Numbered from the stretch's first letter, positions 44,235 to 53,715 are shown. The stretch is DNA of 64,000 nt from SZUA-36 sp963774415 (GCA_963774415.1 CAVZEU010000004.1:372001-436000); one strand, 5' to 3'. Notes: generated from the sequence alone by a model not told the origin. Numbers and translations: made by a program.

Positions 44235-45564
44235 CGAACTGGAAAAGCCCAGGGTCGGAATCCTGGGCGCGGGCCGCGAAGGCCAGGCCGTCTGGCGCGG
44301 TATCCGCACCCGCTTTCCGCAAAAGCCGTTATGGCTGTTTGCAGAGAGCGCCATTCCCGCGGACTTCGCGGCGCGGCTGGACCCGGCGCTTGACCAGTGT
44401 CATTGCGGCGCGTTCGAGCGTGAAAAGCTGCAACACTTCGATGTGCTGGTGCGCTCTGCCGGCGTCAGCCCCTACCGGCCGGAGCTTAAGGGGTTGCGGG
44501 ACCACGGTGTCGTTTTCACCAGCGCCGGCAATATCTGGTTTGCGGAAAACCCCGCGGCCAGGACCATCTGCATCACTGGCACCAAGGGCAAGAGCACGAC
44601 CGCAGCGCTCGTCAGCCACCTGCTCGAAGCCGCCGGCCACAGCGTCAACCTGGCGGGCAATATCGGCCGCCCGATGCTGGATTTTGCCGGCGCCGACACC
44701 GATTGGTGGGTCATCGAATTATCCAGTTACCAACTGTCCGACCTCGTTGCCGAACCCGAGGTTGCCGTGCTGCTGAATCTCAGTGACGAACACATCGACT
44801 GGCACGGCGGTCCCGGGCGTTATCGCGCCGACAAGTTGCGGCTTGCGGACATGGCCCGGAGCGGCCGCCTGATCGCCAACTTCGCGGACACGGTTCTGAC
44901 CAGCGCGCTGCGGCGCCGGCCCGGGACCGAGTGGTTCAATCGAGACGGCGGCTGGATGGCTTGCGCCGAAGGCGTCTCGTCGGGCGGCAGGCTGATCGAG
45001 GCTCCGCCGGCCCTCGGCGGCAGCCACAACCGGCACAACCTGGCGGCGGCGCTGAGCGTGATCGACGCCCTTGGCATCGAAGTGCCGCACCTGCAGCAGG
45101 CGGTATCCGCGTTCAAGGGCCTGCCGCACCGTTTGCAATTGCTGGGAGAGAAGGCCGGGATCCGCTACGTCGATGACAGCATATCCACGACGCCGGTGTC
45201 GGTCATGGCGGCCCTCGACACCCTCGGGCGTGAGGACGTCGTGTTGCTGTTGGGGGGGCTGGACCGCGGGCTCGATTGGCGGGGTTTTGCCCGTGGCGCG
45301 GCCAAAGAGCCCCCTTACGCGATCATCACGATGCCGGATAACGGCCCGCTGATCAAAGCGCAGCTGGAAAGCGCCGGGGTGAAGCCGCCGGGCGGGCTGC
45401 ATGCCGTGCCCGGTCTGGCGCAGGCGGTTGCGCTGGCGCGGGACCTGGTGCCGGCCCGAGGGTGCATTCTGCTGTCACCGGGCGCGCCGAGTTTTCCGCA
45501 TTTTCGGGATTTTCAGCATCGCGGTGACGCCTTTGCGCAATGCGCCGGCATTGAAAAGACCTGA
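44224..45564 (+). CDS. murD2: UDP-MurNAc-L-Ala:L-Glu ligase (MurD2)
   Basis: About 446 aa from ATG 44224 (MRFDELEKPRVGILGAG). The Mur-ligase ATP site TGTKGKSTTAALVSHLLE, the middle YLV-type LNLSDEHIDWHG and the late YVDDSISTTPVSVMAAL are present. It lacks the standard D-Glu-specific signature length of MurD and is paired with MurL, as in Xanthomonas, where MurD2 adds L-Glu to UDP-MurNAc-L-Ala. It is the last gene of the aspartokinase-murL-murD2 operon. The product is the substrate of MurL. No murI is visible in the window. Confidence 0.88.
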   Translation: MRFDELEKPRVGILGAGREGQAVWRGIRTRFPQKPLWLFAESAIPADFAARLDPALDQCHCGAFEREKLQHFDVLVRSAGVSPYRPELKGLRDHGVVFTSAGNIWFAENPAARTICITGTKGKSTTAALVSHLLEAAGHSVNLAGNIGRPMLDFAGADTDWWVIELSSYQLSDLVAEPEVAVLLNLSDEHIDWHGGPGRYRADKLRLADMARSGRLIANFADTVLTSALRRRPGTEWFNRDGGWMACAEGVSSGGRLIEAPPALGGSHNRHNLAAALSVIDALGIEVPHLQQAVSAFKGLPHRLQLLGEKAGIRYVDDSISTTPVSVMAALDTLGREDVVLLLGGLDRGLDWRGFARGAAKEPPYAIITMPDNGPLIKAQLESAGVKPPGGLHAVPGLAQAVALARDLVPARGCILLSPGAPSFPHFRDFQHRGDAFAQCAGIEKT

Positions 45565-45641
45565 GTGGCCCGCATATGAGGGTAAAAGCCCCTCTGCCAG
45601 CCTGTTTGTTTTGCCTGTGCTTTTCATCCGCCCATAAAAAA

Positions 45642-45715
45642 AGATCGCGGGAACAGGGATGAGGAGTGCATTTAGACCCTGTTGGCATGAGGGAGAGACC
45701 ATTGTCCCGCGATCT
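45642..45715 (+). promoter_or_regulatory. Structured leader upstream of ppiB
   Basis: AGATCGCGGGA at 45642-45652 and TCCCGCGATCT at 45705-45715 are perfect 11-bp complements. AACAGGG (45652-45658) and CCCTGTT (45677-45683) form a second stem inside. They are followed by an AT-rich tract with TTTTTTAAAAAAA and a GGAG ribosome-binding site seven bases before the ppiB ATG. A -10-like CATAAA lies just before the first stem. The region could be an RNA leader, an attenuator or a small RNA. Confidence 0.5.
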
Positions 45716-45783
45716 CTTGAAACCATAGACCGCGGCTTCGTGGGAAAAGTTTCAAATGTTTTTTAAAAAAATGGAGTTTTTTT

Positions 45784-46299
45784 ATGAGTGATTCATCCAA
45801 CGGCATTCTGGCCGAAATCAAGACGAACAAGGGCAGCATAAATATTCGCCTCCACCCCGAAGTTGCGCCGGTCACGGTGGCGAACTTCGTCAATCTCGCC
45901 AGGCGCGGCTTTTACGACGGTCTTAATTTCCACCGCGTCATCGATAACTTCATGATCCAGGGTGGTTGCCCCAACGGTACGGGCACCGGCGGGCCCGGTT
46001 ACCGCTTCGAAGACGAATGCAACAGCGAATTGCGGCACGATGCGCCCGGCAAGTTGTCCATGGCCAATGCCGGCCCCGGCACCAATGGCAGCCAGTTCTT
46101 CATCACCCATGTCGAAACCCCGTGGCTCGACGGTAAGCACACGGTCTTCGGCAGCGTGGTTTCGGCAGCGGACCAGGACGTCGTCAATGCCATTGCCGGC
46201 GGCGACGAGATCATTTCCGTCACCATCGACGGCGGCGATGAGTTGCTTGCCGAGCAGGCCGAGCGGGTGGCCGCATGGAACCAGGTCCTGGATGCCTGA
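45784..46299 (+). CDS. ppiB: Cyclophilin-type peptidyl-prolyl isomerase
   Basis: The 171-aa protein has the cyclophilin core FHRVIDNFMIQGGCPNGTG, then GPGYRFEDEC, LSMANAGPGTNGSQFFI (catalytic Arg/Gln region) and VFGSVVSAADQDVVNAI. It has no signal peptide, so it is the cytoplasmic PpiB form that catalyses proline cis-trans isomerisation. GGAG lies seven bases before the ATG. It is preceded by a structured leader and converges on rnhB. Confidence 0.94.
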   Translation: MSDSSNGILAEIKTNKGSINIRLHPEVAPVTVANFVNLARRGFYDGLNFHRVIDNFMIQGGCPNGTGTGGPGYRFEDECNSELRHDAPGKLSMANAGPGTNGSQFFITHVETPWLDGKHTVFGSVVSAADQDVVNAIAGGDEIISVTIDGGDELLAEQAERVAAWNQVLDA

Positions 46300-46480
46300 A
46301 CAGGCGGTTCGCGCTTGAGGCAATGCCCTGCCGCTAAATAAACGCCTTGCCCGCGCCAGCGGGGTCTTCCGTGGTGTTACCGGTGGCGGTTGTCACAGGC
46401 GGCTGCCGCCTGATCGCGACCGGCGTACGCCCGGGCCGTCCGTGGCTGCTTGCAGGGCAATACCCGCGCTCTATAGATGA

Positions 46481-47089
46481 TCAAAGGCGCCGGGACGGGA
46501 GGGGCTGGGCGCAGGCCAGCAACCGTCGCACCGGCGCGAAGGATTTCCGGTGGATTGGACACGGACCAAGTGCGTTCAAACGCTCGAGGTGGTAGGCGCT
46601 GGGATAGCCCTTGTGGCGGTCGAAACCATATTGCGGGTACTGGCGGTGCAGCGCCAGCATTGCGCGGTCACGATAGACCTTGGCCAGTACCGATGCCGCC
46701 GAAATCGACGCGACCAGGCGATCACCGCCAACGATGGTTTCGCTCTCGCAGGACAAAGCGGGTGCGCGGTTGCCGTCGATCAGGGCCTTGGCGGGGAACG
46801 GATCGAGCCGGTCGACGGCCCTTTGCATACCGAGCAGGGTCGCCTGCAGTATGTTGAGCCGGTCAATGACCTCGACAGCCACGAACTCGACCGCGAAGGC
46901 CCTCGCCTGGTCTTCGATCAGCGGGACCAGCGTTTCGCGTTTGGCGGCGCTCAGGCGCTTGGAATCGTCCAGCCAGGGCAGATCGAATTCATCGGGCAGG
47001 ATCACGGCGGCGACGCAGACGGGTCCGGCCAGCGGCCCCCGCCCCGCCTCGTCGACACCGGCGACCCAGCGTTGCCTAAGCGCGCGCAT
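46481..47089 (-). CDS. rnhB: Ribonuclease HII
   Basis: About 202 aa from ATG 47087-47089. The family start VAGVDEAGRGPLAGPV carries the catalytic Asp-Glu pair, and ASVLAKVYRD and YGFDRHKGYPSAYHLE follow near residue 150 on. It cleaves RNA in RNA-DNA hybrids in the cytoplasm. The start lies inside the last codons of lpxB, so it is coupled to it, as in the usual lpxB-rnhB order. A longer form from 47104 is possible but adds only five residues. Confidence 0.92.
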   Translation of the reverse strand: MRALRQRWVAGVDEAGRGPLAGPVCVAAVILPDEFDLPWLDDSKRLSAAKRETLVPLIEDQARAFAVEFVAVEVIDRLNILQATLLGMQRAVDRLDPFPAKALIDGNRAPALSCESETIVGGDRLVASISAASVLAKVYRDRAMLALHRQYPQYGFDRHKGYPSAYHLERLNALGPCPIHRKSFAPVRRLLACAQPLPSRRL

Positions 47090-48233
47090 CGAACCCCGTT
47101 CCAATCTGTTGCAGGACCGCCGCCGCGGCCTTGACGGCCGCGCCCGTTTGCAGCTGCCGCCTCAGGTCTTCGAACTGTGCGGCCAGCGACTCCCGGCGGG
47201 CGGGGTCATTCAGCCACCGTAAGGCCTCGTCCGCGATGCGCCCGGCGGTCATGTCCCGCTGCAGAAGCTCCGGCACCAGTGCCGTTTGCGCAAGGATGTT
47301 CGGCAGCGCCACGTAGCGTGTCCGCAGCAGGTTCAGGCGACGCACGAGCATGCCGGTCAGGCTGGATACGCGGTAACAAACGACCATTGGGCGATTGATC
47401 AGCATGGCCTCGAGCGTGGCCGTGCCAGAGGCGCAAATCACCAAGTCCGCGGCAGCCATGACGGTTTCGCTGGCATCGGTGAGGATACGGGCATCGAGGC
47501 CGGTGTGCAGCGGCAACAGCCGTTGCAGCCGGTCCTTGATTTCGTTGCTGGCCGCGGCCAGCAGGAAGCGGCTGCCGGGGTGAGCGGCCGCCACCGATTC
47601 GGCCGCGGCCAGCATCGCTGGTGCGAGTTTGTTGACTTCCTGCAGGCGGCTGCCCGGGAGAATGGCGATGACGGGCCCGCCGGCGGCGATCCCAAGCTTT
47701 GCACGCGCGCCGCCGCTGTCGGGGCAGGCGTCCAGGCGGTCGGCCAGCGGGTGACCGGTGAAGTCGGCGTTGACCCGGAAACCTTCGTAACAGCGGGGTT
47801 CGAACGGAAACAGGCAGAGCACGCGGTCGGTCGAACGTTCGATGGTCCGGACCCTGCCGGGCCGCCAGGCCCAGACCGTTGGACTGACGTAATGCACCAC
47901 GGGGATGCCTTCGCGTCTGAGCTTTCTTTCGACCGCCAGGTTGAAATCGGGTGCGTCGATGCCGACGAAGGCATCCGGCCGCAGCGACAGCAGCCGCTCG
48001 ACCAGTTGCCGTCTCAGGCGCAGCAGGCGGGGCAGGTGCCGGACAACCTCCGACAGTCCCATGACCGACAACGCGGCGCAGTCCCACCAGGCGTCGAGCC
48101 CGGCGGCCCGCATGTTCGGCCCGCCGATACCGACGAAGCGGACCGCCGGCTGTAACTGCCGGATCGCCCGCATCAGTGCGGCGCCCAGGTGATCGCCCGA
48201 TGCTTCCGCAGCTGCCAGGGCGATTACGGTCAT
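47076..48233 (-). CDS. lpxB: Lipid-A-disaccharide synthase
   Basis: The 385-aa GT19 protein has the N-terminal AAAEASGDHLGAALMRAI, VGIGGPNMRAAG, GIDAPDFNLAVERKLR and IAILPGSRLQEVNKLA. It joins UDP-diacylglucosamine and lipid X to form the lipid A disaccharide at the inner membrane. Its ATG is one base away from the lpxA stop, so the two share a junction. Length is normal. Confidence 0.96.
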   Translation of the reverse strand: MTVIALAAAEASGDHLGAALMRAIRQLQPAVRFVGIGGPNMRAAGLDAWWDCAALSVMGLSEVVRHLPRLLRLRRQLVERLLSLRPDAFVGIDAPDFNLAVERKLRREGIPVVHYVSPTVWAWRPGRVRTIERSTDRVLCLFPFEPRCYEGFRVNADFTGHPLADRLDACPDSGGARAKLGIAAGGPVIAILPGSRLQEVNKLAPAMLAAAESVAAAHPGSRFLLAAASNEIKDRLQRLLPLHTGLDARILTDASETVMAAADLVICASGTATLEAMLINRPMVVCYRVSSLTGMLVRRLNLLRTRYVALPNILAQTALVPELLQRDMTAGRIADEALRWLNDPARRESLAAQFEDLRRQLQTGAAVKAAAAVLQQIGTGFDARA

Positions 48234-49003
48234 TACCGGATAATGCTGCGTTCGGACATTTCCAGGAAATCGATCAGGGTCCGGATTTCGGCTGAAGAAG
48301 CGGCCAGCGCCTGCAATTCCTGCTTGGCTTTTTCCAGCGGCGAGCCTTCGCGGTAGAGAATTTTGTAGGCCCGCCGGATCAGGTTGATTTGCTCGGTGCT
48401 GTAGCCCCGTCTTTTCAGCCCTTCCGAATTGACGCCCCTGGCCCGGGCCTTTTCCCCGGAAACGGTGACGAAGGGGGGGATGCTCTGGTTGACGTGGCTG
48501 GCGAAAGACGTGAAGCTGTGCTCGCCGACGTCGCAGAATTGGTGAATCAGTGCGTAGCCGCCCAGGATCGCGTAGTCTCCGACCCGCACGTGACCCGCCA
48601 GCGACGCATTGTTGGCCATGATGATGTTGTCGCCGAGTTGACAGTCGTGCGCGACGTGTACGCAGGCCATGATCCAGTTGTTGTTGCCGATCCTCGTGAC
48701 CCCGCCGCCCTGCACCGTGCCGCGATTGAAAGTGCAGTATTCGCGGATGTAGTTGTCGTCGCCGATGACCAGCTCCGTGTCTTCACCGCGGTACTTCATG
48801 TCCTGGGGTTCTTCGCCCAGCGAGGCGAACTGGAAGATGCGGTTGCGCTTGCCGATCGCCGTGCGCCCGGTCAGCACGACGTGGGGCCCGATCCAGCTGC
48901 CGCTTTCGATGCGCACGTTGGGGCCGATGATCGAATAGGCGCCGACGCTGACGTCGTCGGCCAGTTCTGCCTTGGGATCGACCAATGCACTGGGGTGAAT
49001 CAT
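48233..49003 (-). CDS. lpxA: UDP-N-acetylglucosamine acyltransferase
   Basis: The 256-aa left-handed beta-helix protein begins MIHPSALVDPKAELADDV and has repeated hexapeptides, the catalytic His in CVHVAHDCQLGDN near residue 122, and the C-terminal helical end that starts ARGVNSEGLKRRGYS. It starts lipid A synthesis by acylating UDP-GlcNAc. It overlaps lpxB at one base. Length and motifs are normal. Confidence 0.96.
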   Translation of the reverse strand: MIHPSALVDPKAELADDVSVGAYSIIGPNVRIESGSWIGPHVVLTGRTAIGKRNRIFQFASLGEEPQDMKYRGEDTELVIGDDNYIREYCTFNRGTVQGGGVTRIGNNNWIMACVHVAHDCQLGDNIIMANNASLAGHVRVGDYAILGGYALIHQFCDVGEHSFTSFASHVNQSIPPFVTVSGEKARARGVNSEGLKRRGYSTEQINLIRRAYKILYREGSPLEKAKQELQALAASSAEIRTLIDFLEMSERSIIR

Positions 49004-49037
49004 GTCTCGGGCGGTATCCGCATCGTGTCAGAAGGCC

Positions 49038-49496
49038 CTAGCCCCGCGTGCTGACGATGTCACAGCTGGCGGTTTTTTGGCCGTCCACGGTCGTGATGCA
49101 TTCGTAGAAACCCATGTTGCGCAACACCCGCTTTTGCGTGATGTGCATCAGCAGCTGGTCGCCCGGGACGACGACACGCGAAAACTTGGCCTTGTCAATC
49201 TTGACCAGGTAGTTGGTGCCGCCCTTGCGCAATGACGCCACGTTCAGGCAGGCGAGGATGCCGCTGGCCTGGGCCATGGCTTCCAGTACCAGAACGCCGG
49301 GCATGACCGGCTTGTCCGGAAAATGACCGGTGAAGAACGGTTCGTTGGCCGTGACGTTTTTGATCGCGGTCAGCGTTATTTCCGGCTCCAGGGTGTAAGA
49401 AACGACCCGGTCGACCAGCAGGAAGGGGTACCGGTGCGGCAGTATTTCCCGGATTTCGTTGACCCCCATCGGCGTTGTGAATGTTTTGTCTGTCAT
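49038..49496 (-). CDS. fabZ: 3-hydroxyacyl-ACP dehydratase FabZ
   Basis: About 152 aa from ATG 49494-49496. The hot-dog-fold landmarks are LPHRYPFLLVDRV (catalytic His) and GHFPDKPVMPGVLVLEAMAQ (catalytic Glu), both at normal positions. It dehydrates 3-hydroxyacyl-ACP in fatty acid synthesis and sits between lpxD and lpxA, where it competes for the same substrate. A longer upstream frame exists but has no support. Confidence 0.95.
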   Translation of the reverse strand: MTDKTFTTPMGVNEIREILPHRYPFLLVDRVVSYTLEPEITLTAIKNVTANEPFFTGHFPDKPVMPGVLVLEAMAQASGILACLNVASLRKGGTNYLVKIDKAKFSRVVVPGDQLLMHITQKRVLRNMGFYECITTVDGQKTASCDIVSTRG

Positions 49497-49509
49497 TGCA
49501 CCATGTCTG

Positions 49510-50556
49510 TCATTTTTTCTCACCGGGCGTTGCTTCCGGCCGGTTCCTGTTTTCCAGTTTGAAAACACGTTGGACCAGCCTGTCCAGTTTTCGCAAATGG
49601 ATGAGTATGCGCTGCCACTCCCTGGCCGGCACGGCCGGCAGCGCCGCGCTCCACACCGTGCCCGGTTCGTCGATCGACCGGGTTACCACGCTGTTGAAGT
49701 TCACGGTCGTGTGATCGGCAATGCTGATGTGCCCGACCGTTCCCGCCCGGCCTGCGAACCTGCAGTACTTGCCGATCCGGGTGCTCCCCGATATGCCCAC
49801 GCACCCCGCCATGGCCGTATGGGCGCCGATACGCACATTATGACCAATCTGTATCTGGTTATCGAGCCTGACGTCTGCTTCGAGAACCGTGTTGCCGAGT
49901 GCGCCCCGGTCAATGGTCGTGTTGGCCCCGATCTCGCAATCGTCACCGATTTCGACGGAACCGATTTGCGCGATTTTTTGCCAATGATCCTCGTCGAAGG
50001 CGAGGCCGAATCCGTCTGCGCCAATCACGGCGCCGGGGTGCACGACGGTCCGTCGGCCGATCACGACACCTTCGCAGAGTGTCACATTGGCCACCAGCCG
50101 GCAATCCGGGCCGAGTCTGCAATCAGCCTCCAGGACGCAGCCGGGCCCGATACTGCAACCATCGCCGATGACGCAGCCGGGCCCGATGACCGCGTTGGCG
50201 CCAACGCCGACGTCGTGCCCGAGCCGGGCGTCCGGGTCTATGCTGGCGCTGTCGTCTATCCCTGGCACCGGCCCGCGCCGGCTGTCGAACAGGGCGGAAA
50301 TTTTCGCGTAGCTGAGATACGGGTTCTGGCTAAGCAGGCAGTTGCCCTTGTAGCTTTCGGCGTCACTGGCGCTCAGGATCACAGCGGCGGCGCGCGTACC
50401 GGCCAGTTGACCGCGGTAGGCGGGATTGGAGAGGAAACTGATCTGCGTCGGCGTTGCGTCCCCGAGTCCGGCGATGCCGTCGATTCGGCAGTCGCCGTCG
50501 CCGAGGTAGCGGAGGTCGGATAATTCAGCCAGTTCAGAGAGTTTCAGTACGGGCAT
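49510..50556 (-). CDS. lpxD: UDP-3-O-acylglucosamine N-acyltransferase
   Basis: About 348 aa from ATG 50554-50556 (MPVLKLSELAELS); an upstream ATG at 50610 overlaps skp and is less likely. The N-terminal uridine-binding region is followed by hexapeptide repeats (VGANAVIGPGCVIGDG), GADGFGLAFDEDHW and a trimer-forming C-terminal helix. It adds the second acyl chain in lipid A synthesis. It starts 19 bases after the skp stop. Confidence 0.94.
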   Translation of the reverse strand: MPVLKLSELAELSDLRYLGDGDCRIDGIAGLGDATPTQISFLSNPAYRGQLAGTRAAAVILSASDAESYKGNCLLSQNPYLSYAKISALFDSRRGPVPGIDDSASIDPDARLGHDVGVGANAVIGPGCVIGDGCSIGPGCVLEADCRLGPDCRLVANVTLCEGVVIGRRTVVHPGAVIGADGFGLAFDEDHWQKIAQIGSVEIGDDCEIGANTTIDRGALGNTVLEADVRLDNQIQIGHNVRIGAHTAMAGCVGISGSTRIGKYCRFAGRAGTVGHISIADHTTVNFNSVVTRSIDEPGTVWSAALPAVPAREWQRILIHLRKLDRLVQRVFKLENRNRPEATPGEKK

Positions 50557-50575
50557 CCCGGGCGAACTTTTCGGG

Positions 50576-51100
50576 TCAGCGCTGTGAGCTTTCCCGTTGG
50601 TCCGCTTCATATTCCTGCTGGAGCTGGTCGAGGATCAACTGGGTGATATCCAGGGAGGGGTCAGCGTAAATCACGGGGCTCGAGAGTATCAGGTCATAAC
50701 CATTGTCATGGGCGATCCGCTCAACCGCCTGGTTTATCTGTTCCTCCAGTTTCTGGACTTCTTCCGTTCGGCGGAAAGACAATTCGTCCCTCAGGTCTTC
50801 CTTCTGCCGGTTGATATTGCGTCGTGTTTCCCTCAGCTCGCGCTCCAGTCGCGTCCGCGCAGCTTCCGCGATATCCCCTTTTTGCAGGCGTTCCTGCATG
50901 ATTTTCATCTGCTTTTCCTGGAACTCGATGGCGTCGTTGCGCGGGCGGAACTCCAGGTCGAGCTGGTCGCGGCCGGCCAGCACCTGCGGCGCCCGGTCGA
51001 GGACGACCTTCATATCGACGTAGCCGATCCGCAACTGTTGCGCTGCCGCGGGACCGGCCACGAGCAGCAAAGCCATCAGCAATGTCGGTAAGCGGCGCAT
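50576..51100 (-). CDS. skp: Periplasmic chaperone Skp/OmpH
   Basis: The 174-aa protein has a signal peptide (RRLPTLLMALLLVAGPAAAQ) followed by LRIGYVDMKVVLDRAPQV and a long charged coiled-coil region (ERLQKGDIAEAARTRLEREL). This is the jellyfish-shaped chaperone that carries unfolded outer-membrane proteins to BAM. It lies between bamA and lpxD in the usual order. Length is normal. Confidence 0.93.
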   Translation of the reverse strand: MRRLPTLLMALLLVAGPAAAQQLRIGYVDMKVVLDRAPQVLAGRDQLDLEFRPRNDAIEFQEKQMKIMQERLQKGDIAEAARTRLERELRETRRNINRQKEDLRDELSFRRTEEVQKLEEQINQAVERIAHDNGYDLILSSPVIYADPSLDITQLILDQLQQEYEADQRESSQR

Positions 51101-51183
51101 GATCTTCCAAATTGTACACCGACCCGGCCCCCGAACAAATAAATAGTCGTTTTTTTACAAGGACTAGGGCTGGTTGACAGACC

Positions 51184-53676
51184 CTAAAATGTCGTTCCAA
51201 ACGAGAATTGCAGGCTTTCGGTATTGTCTCCCTGTAACTTCTTGATGGGAAACGCATAGTTCATGATGATCGGCCCGATCGGGGCTTGCCACGTGACCGA
51301 TATGCCCGCCGATGACCGCAACAGGCTGGTGTCGAAGCTCTTGTAGTCCTTATACACGTTGCCGATGTCGGCAAACAGGGCGATGCGGGTTCCGCCACCG
51401 CTGGCGAACGGCGTCGGAATCGCCAGCTCCAGCCCGCCGCTGACCTTCATGTCACCGCCGATGGCGCGGCAATAGGGGTCTTTGGGCCCGAGCGTGTTGT
51501 CCCTGAAACCGCGGATATCGCTGACGCCGCCGCCGTAGAAGTGTTGGAAAAACGGCAGGCCCCGGTCGATTGCCACCACTTCCTTGGCCAGGCAGGTGCG
51601 GTTGGAACTGACCGGTACCGTCGTGTCGACCGGTACCGCCTTCGAGGAATCGTCGTAATTGTCGTAGGCGTCGCCGTAGCCGAGGTTGCCGTGATAATTG
51701 AATACCAGGCCCTTCCAGACGGGTATGTACTTCGAGTACTTGTAGTACAGCTTGTAGTACCTGCGGTTGCTGCCGGGCACGGCGAGTTCGAGGCTCAGGC
51801 GCTGCAGCGAGCCCCGGGTCGGGTTGAGGAAGTGGTTACGCGTGTCGCGCGCCCACGAGGCCGTGAAATCGATACTGAAGAATTTGCGTTCGTTGCCGTC
51901 GAGTACGCCGTCGCCGTTGTGGTCGAGCGAAGCCGACAGCGGGTCGAATTGGGTCGGTACGAAATACTGTTCCGGGCAGATGCCATTTTCGTTGATGTCG
52001 TTACAGAGAAGATTGTCGGGGTTGTCAGGGTCCGTATAATTCACTTCCCTGACAAAACTGCCGATATTGAGGTCCGTGCTGCGGATACCGATTCCGGCTC
52101 TCAGGTAGTCGACCTCGGTCACCGGTATGCCGAAGCTGATACCGCCGGCGGCTTCTGTGCTGGTGAATGTCGAAATGTTGGCGCCGGCCTGGTTGAATTC
52201 CTGGTAGCGCAGGTAGAAGCCGCGGCTGACGCCGTCCTCGGTCCAGTACGGGTTCTCGTAGCTGACACTGATACTGTCGATGATGCTCGAGTGGGATACC
52301 CCGAAGCCCACGCGTTTGCCGCTGCCGAGGAAGTTCTCCTGCTGCACGCTCAGCGATGCGATCAGTCCCTGTACCTGGGAATAGCCGAGACCCACCGAGA
52401 AACTGCCGGCGGCGCGCTCCTTGACCGTGACGACGACGTCGATCTGGTCGTCGGTGCCTGGCACCGCGGGTGTCTCGATGTTGACCGATTCAAAGTAGCT
52501 CAGGCGCTGCAGGCGAACCTTGGAACGGTCGATCGCGGCCTGCGAGAACCAGGCGCCCTCGAACTGGCGCATTTCCCGCCGCAGAACTTCGTCCTTGGTG
52601 CCGCTGTTGCCGACGAAAGTGATCTGCCTGACGTAAACACGCTTGCCCGGGTCGACGAAGTAGTTGATCGTGACCAGCCGGTTTTCACGGTCGATCTGCG
52701 GGATCGGGTTGACGTTGGCGAAGGCATAGCCGATGTTGGCCAGCAGCGCCGTGATGTTGTCGACGCTCTGTTCCATCTTCTTGCGGGAAAAGATGTCCTT
52801 TTCCCTGGTGATGATCAGACGCCGGATCGTTTCTTCCGGCACCACCATATCGCCGGTCACCTGGATGCGGTCGATGCTGTACTGCTCCCCTTCGACGATA
52901 TTGGCCGTGATGTAGATATTCTTTTTGTCGGGACTGATCGAGACCTGCGTGGATTCGACATTGGCATCGATATAACCCCGGTCCTGGTAGTAGGAGCGAA
53001 TTTTCTCCAGGTCGCCCGACAGCTTTTCCCGCGAATATTGATCGGCTTTCGACCAGAACTTCCAGACCGGCGGTATCTTCGACTCGAAATCGTCTTCGAT
53101 GTCCTTGTCGCTGAAAAGGGTATTGCCGACGATGTTGATATGCTTGATCTTGGCCGTTTTGCCTTCGTTGATCTTGATGGCGACGCGCACCCGGTTGCGG
53201 GTCAGGTGCGTGACGGTGGTATCCACCTTGACCGAATAACGCCCCTGGCTGTAGTACTGGTGGACCAGTTCCTGCTTGATCCGGTCGAGCGACTGCGGCT
53301 GGAACACTTCGCCTTCGGCCAGGCCGATCTGCGCCAGCACCGGGTACATGTCCTCGTCCTTGATGGCCTTGTTGCCCGACAGCGTAATGCGGGCGATAGC
53401 CGGTCGTTCCTGCACCTTGATCACGAGGATGTTGCCGTCCCGCTCGAAATCGATGTCGCTGAAAAAACCGGTCCGGTACAGGGCGCGAATGGCCTGGCGG
53501 GCGGTGGCCGCGGTCAACCTGTCACCGGTGTCGACGGTCAGGTAGTTGAAAATGGTCCCTTCAGAGATCCGCTGCAGACCTTCCACGCGGATGTCGGATA
53601 TGACAAACGGTTCGAGGGCAAAAGCCGACTTGGCGATGAGCAGGCCGCAGAGCAGGATGAATACTGTTTTTTTCAT
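51184..53676 (-). CDS. bamA: Outer-membrane assembly factor BamA
   Basis: The 830-aa Omp85 protein has a signal peptide, five POTRA repeats over about residues 22-425 (IRVEGLQRISEGTIFNYL is the start of the first) and a 16-stranded barrel with RGFRDNTLGPKDPY containing the VRGF-like motif and the terminal beta-signal LQFSFGTTF. It inserts beta-barrel proteins into the outer membrane. It lies between rseP and skp. A longer-than-usual loop rich in Asp and Asn follows near residue 570. Confidence 0.96.
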   Translation of the reverse strand: MKKTVFILLCGLLIAKSAFALEPFVISDIRVEGLQRISEGTIFNYLTVDTGDRLTAATARQAIRALYRTGFFSDIDFERDGNILVIKVQERPAIARITLSGNKAIKDEDMYPVLAQIGLAEGEVFQPQSLDRIKQELVHQYYSQGRYSVKVDTTVTHLTRNRVRVAIKINEGKTAKIKHINIVGNTLFSDKDIEDDFESKIPPVWKFWSKADQYSREKLSGDLEKIRSYYQDRGYIDANVESTQVSISPDKKNIYITANIVEGEQYSIDRIQVTGDMVVPEETIRRLIITREKDIFSRKKMEQSVDNITALLANIGYAFANVNPIPQIDRENRLVTINYFVDPGKRVYVRQITFVGNSGTKDEVLRREMRQFEGAWFSQAAIDRSKVRLQRLSYFESVNIETPAVPGTDDQIDVVVTVKERAAGSFSVGLGYSQVQGLIASLSVQQENFLGSGKRVGFGVSHSSIIDSISVSYENPYWTEDGVSRGFYLRYQEFNQAGANISTFTSTEAAGGISFGIPVTEVDYLRAGIGIRSTDLNIGSFVREVNYTDPDNPDNLLCNDINENGICPEQYFVPTQFDPLSASLDHNGDGVLDGNERKFFSIDFTASWARDTRNHFLNPTRGSLQRLSLELAVPGSNRRYYKLYYKYSKYIPVWKGLVFNYHGNLGYGDAYDNYDDSSKAVPVDTTVPVSSNRTCLAKEVVAIDRGLPFFQHFYGGGVSDIRGFRDNTLGPKDPYCRAIGGDMKVSGGLELAIPTPFASGGGTRIALFADIGNVYKDYKSFDTSLLRSSAGISVTWQAPIGPIIMNYAFPIKKLQGDNTESLQFSFGTTF

Positions 53677-53715
53677 TGTCCAAAGAATCCGTAAACGGTG
53701 CGGTCGGAGCGAAGT

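Noticed and set aside
46300..46480. Possible small gene between ppiB and rnhB
   Set aside because: The gap is convergent, holds only short palindromic words, and no frame has a start with a ribosome-binding site.
51541..53694. 717-aa open frame on the plus strand opposite bamA
   Set aside because: It mirrors bamA codons in a GC-rich gene, has no ribosome-binding site or recognised domain, and bamA is certain.
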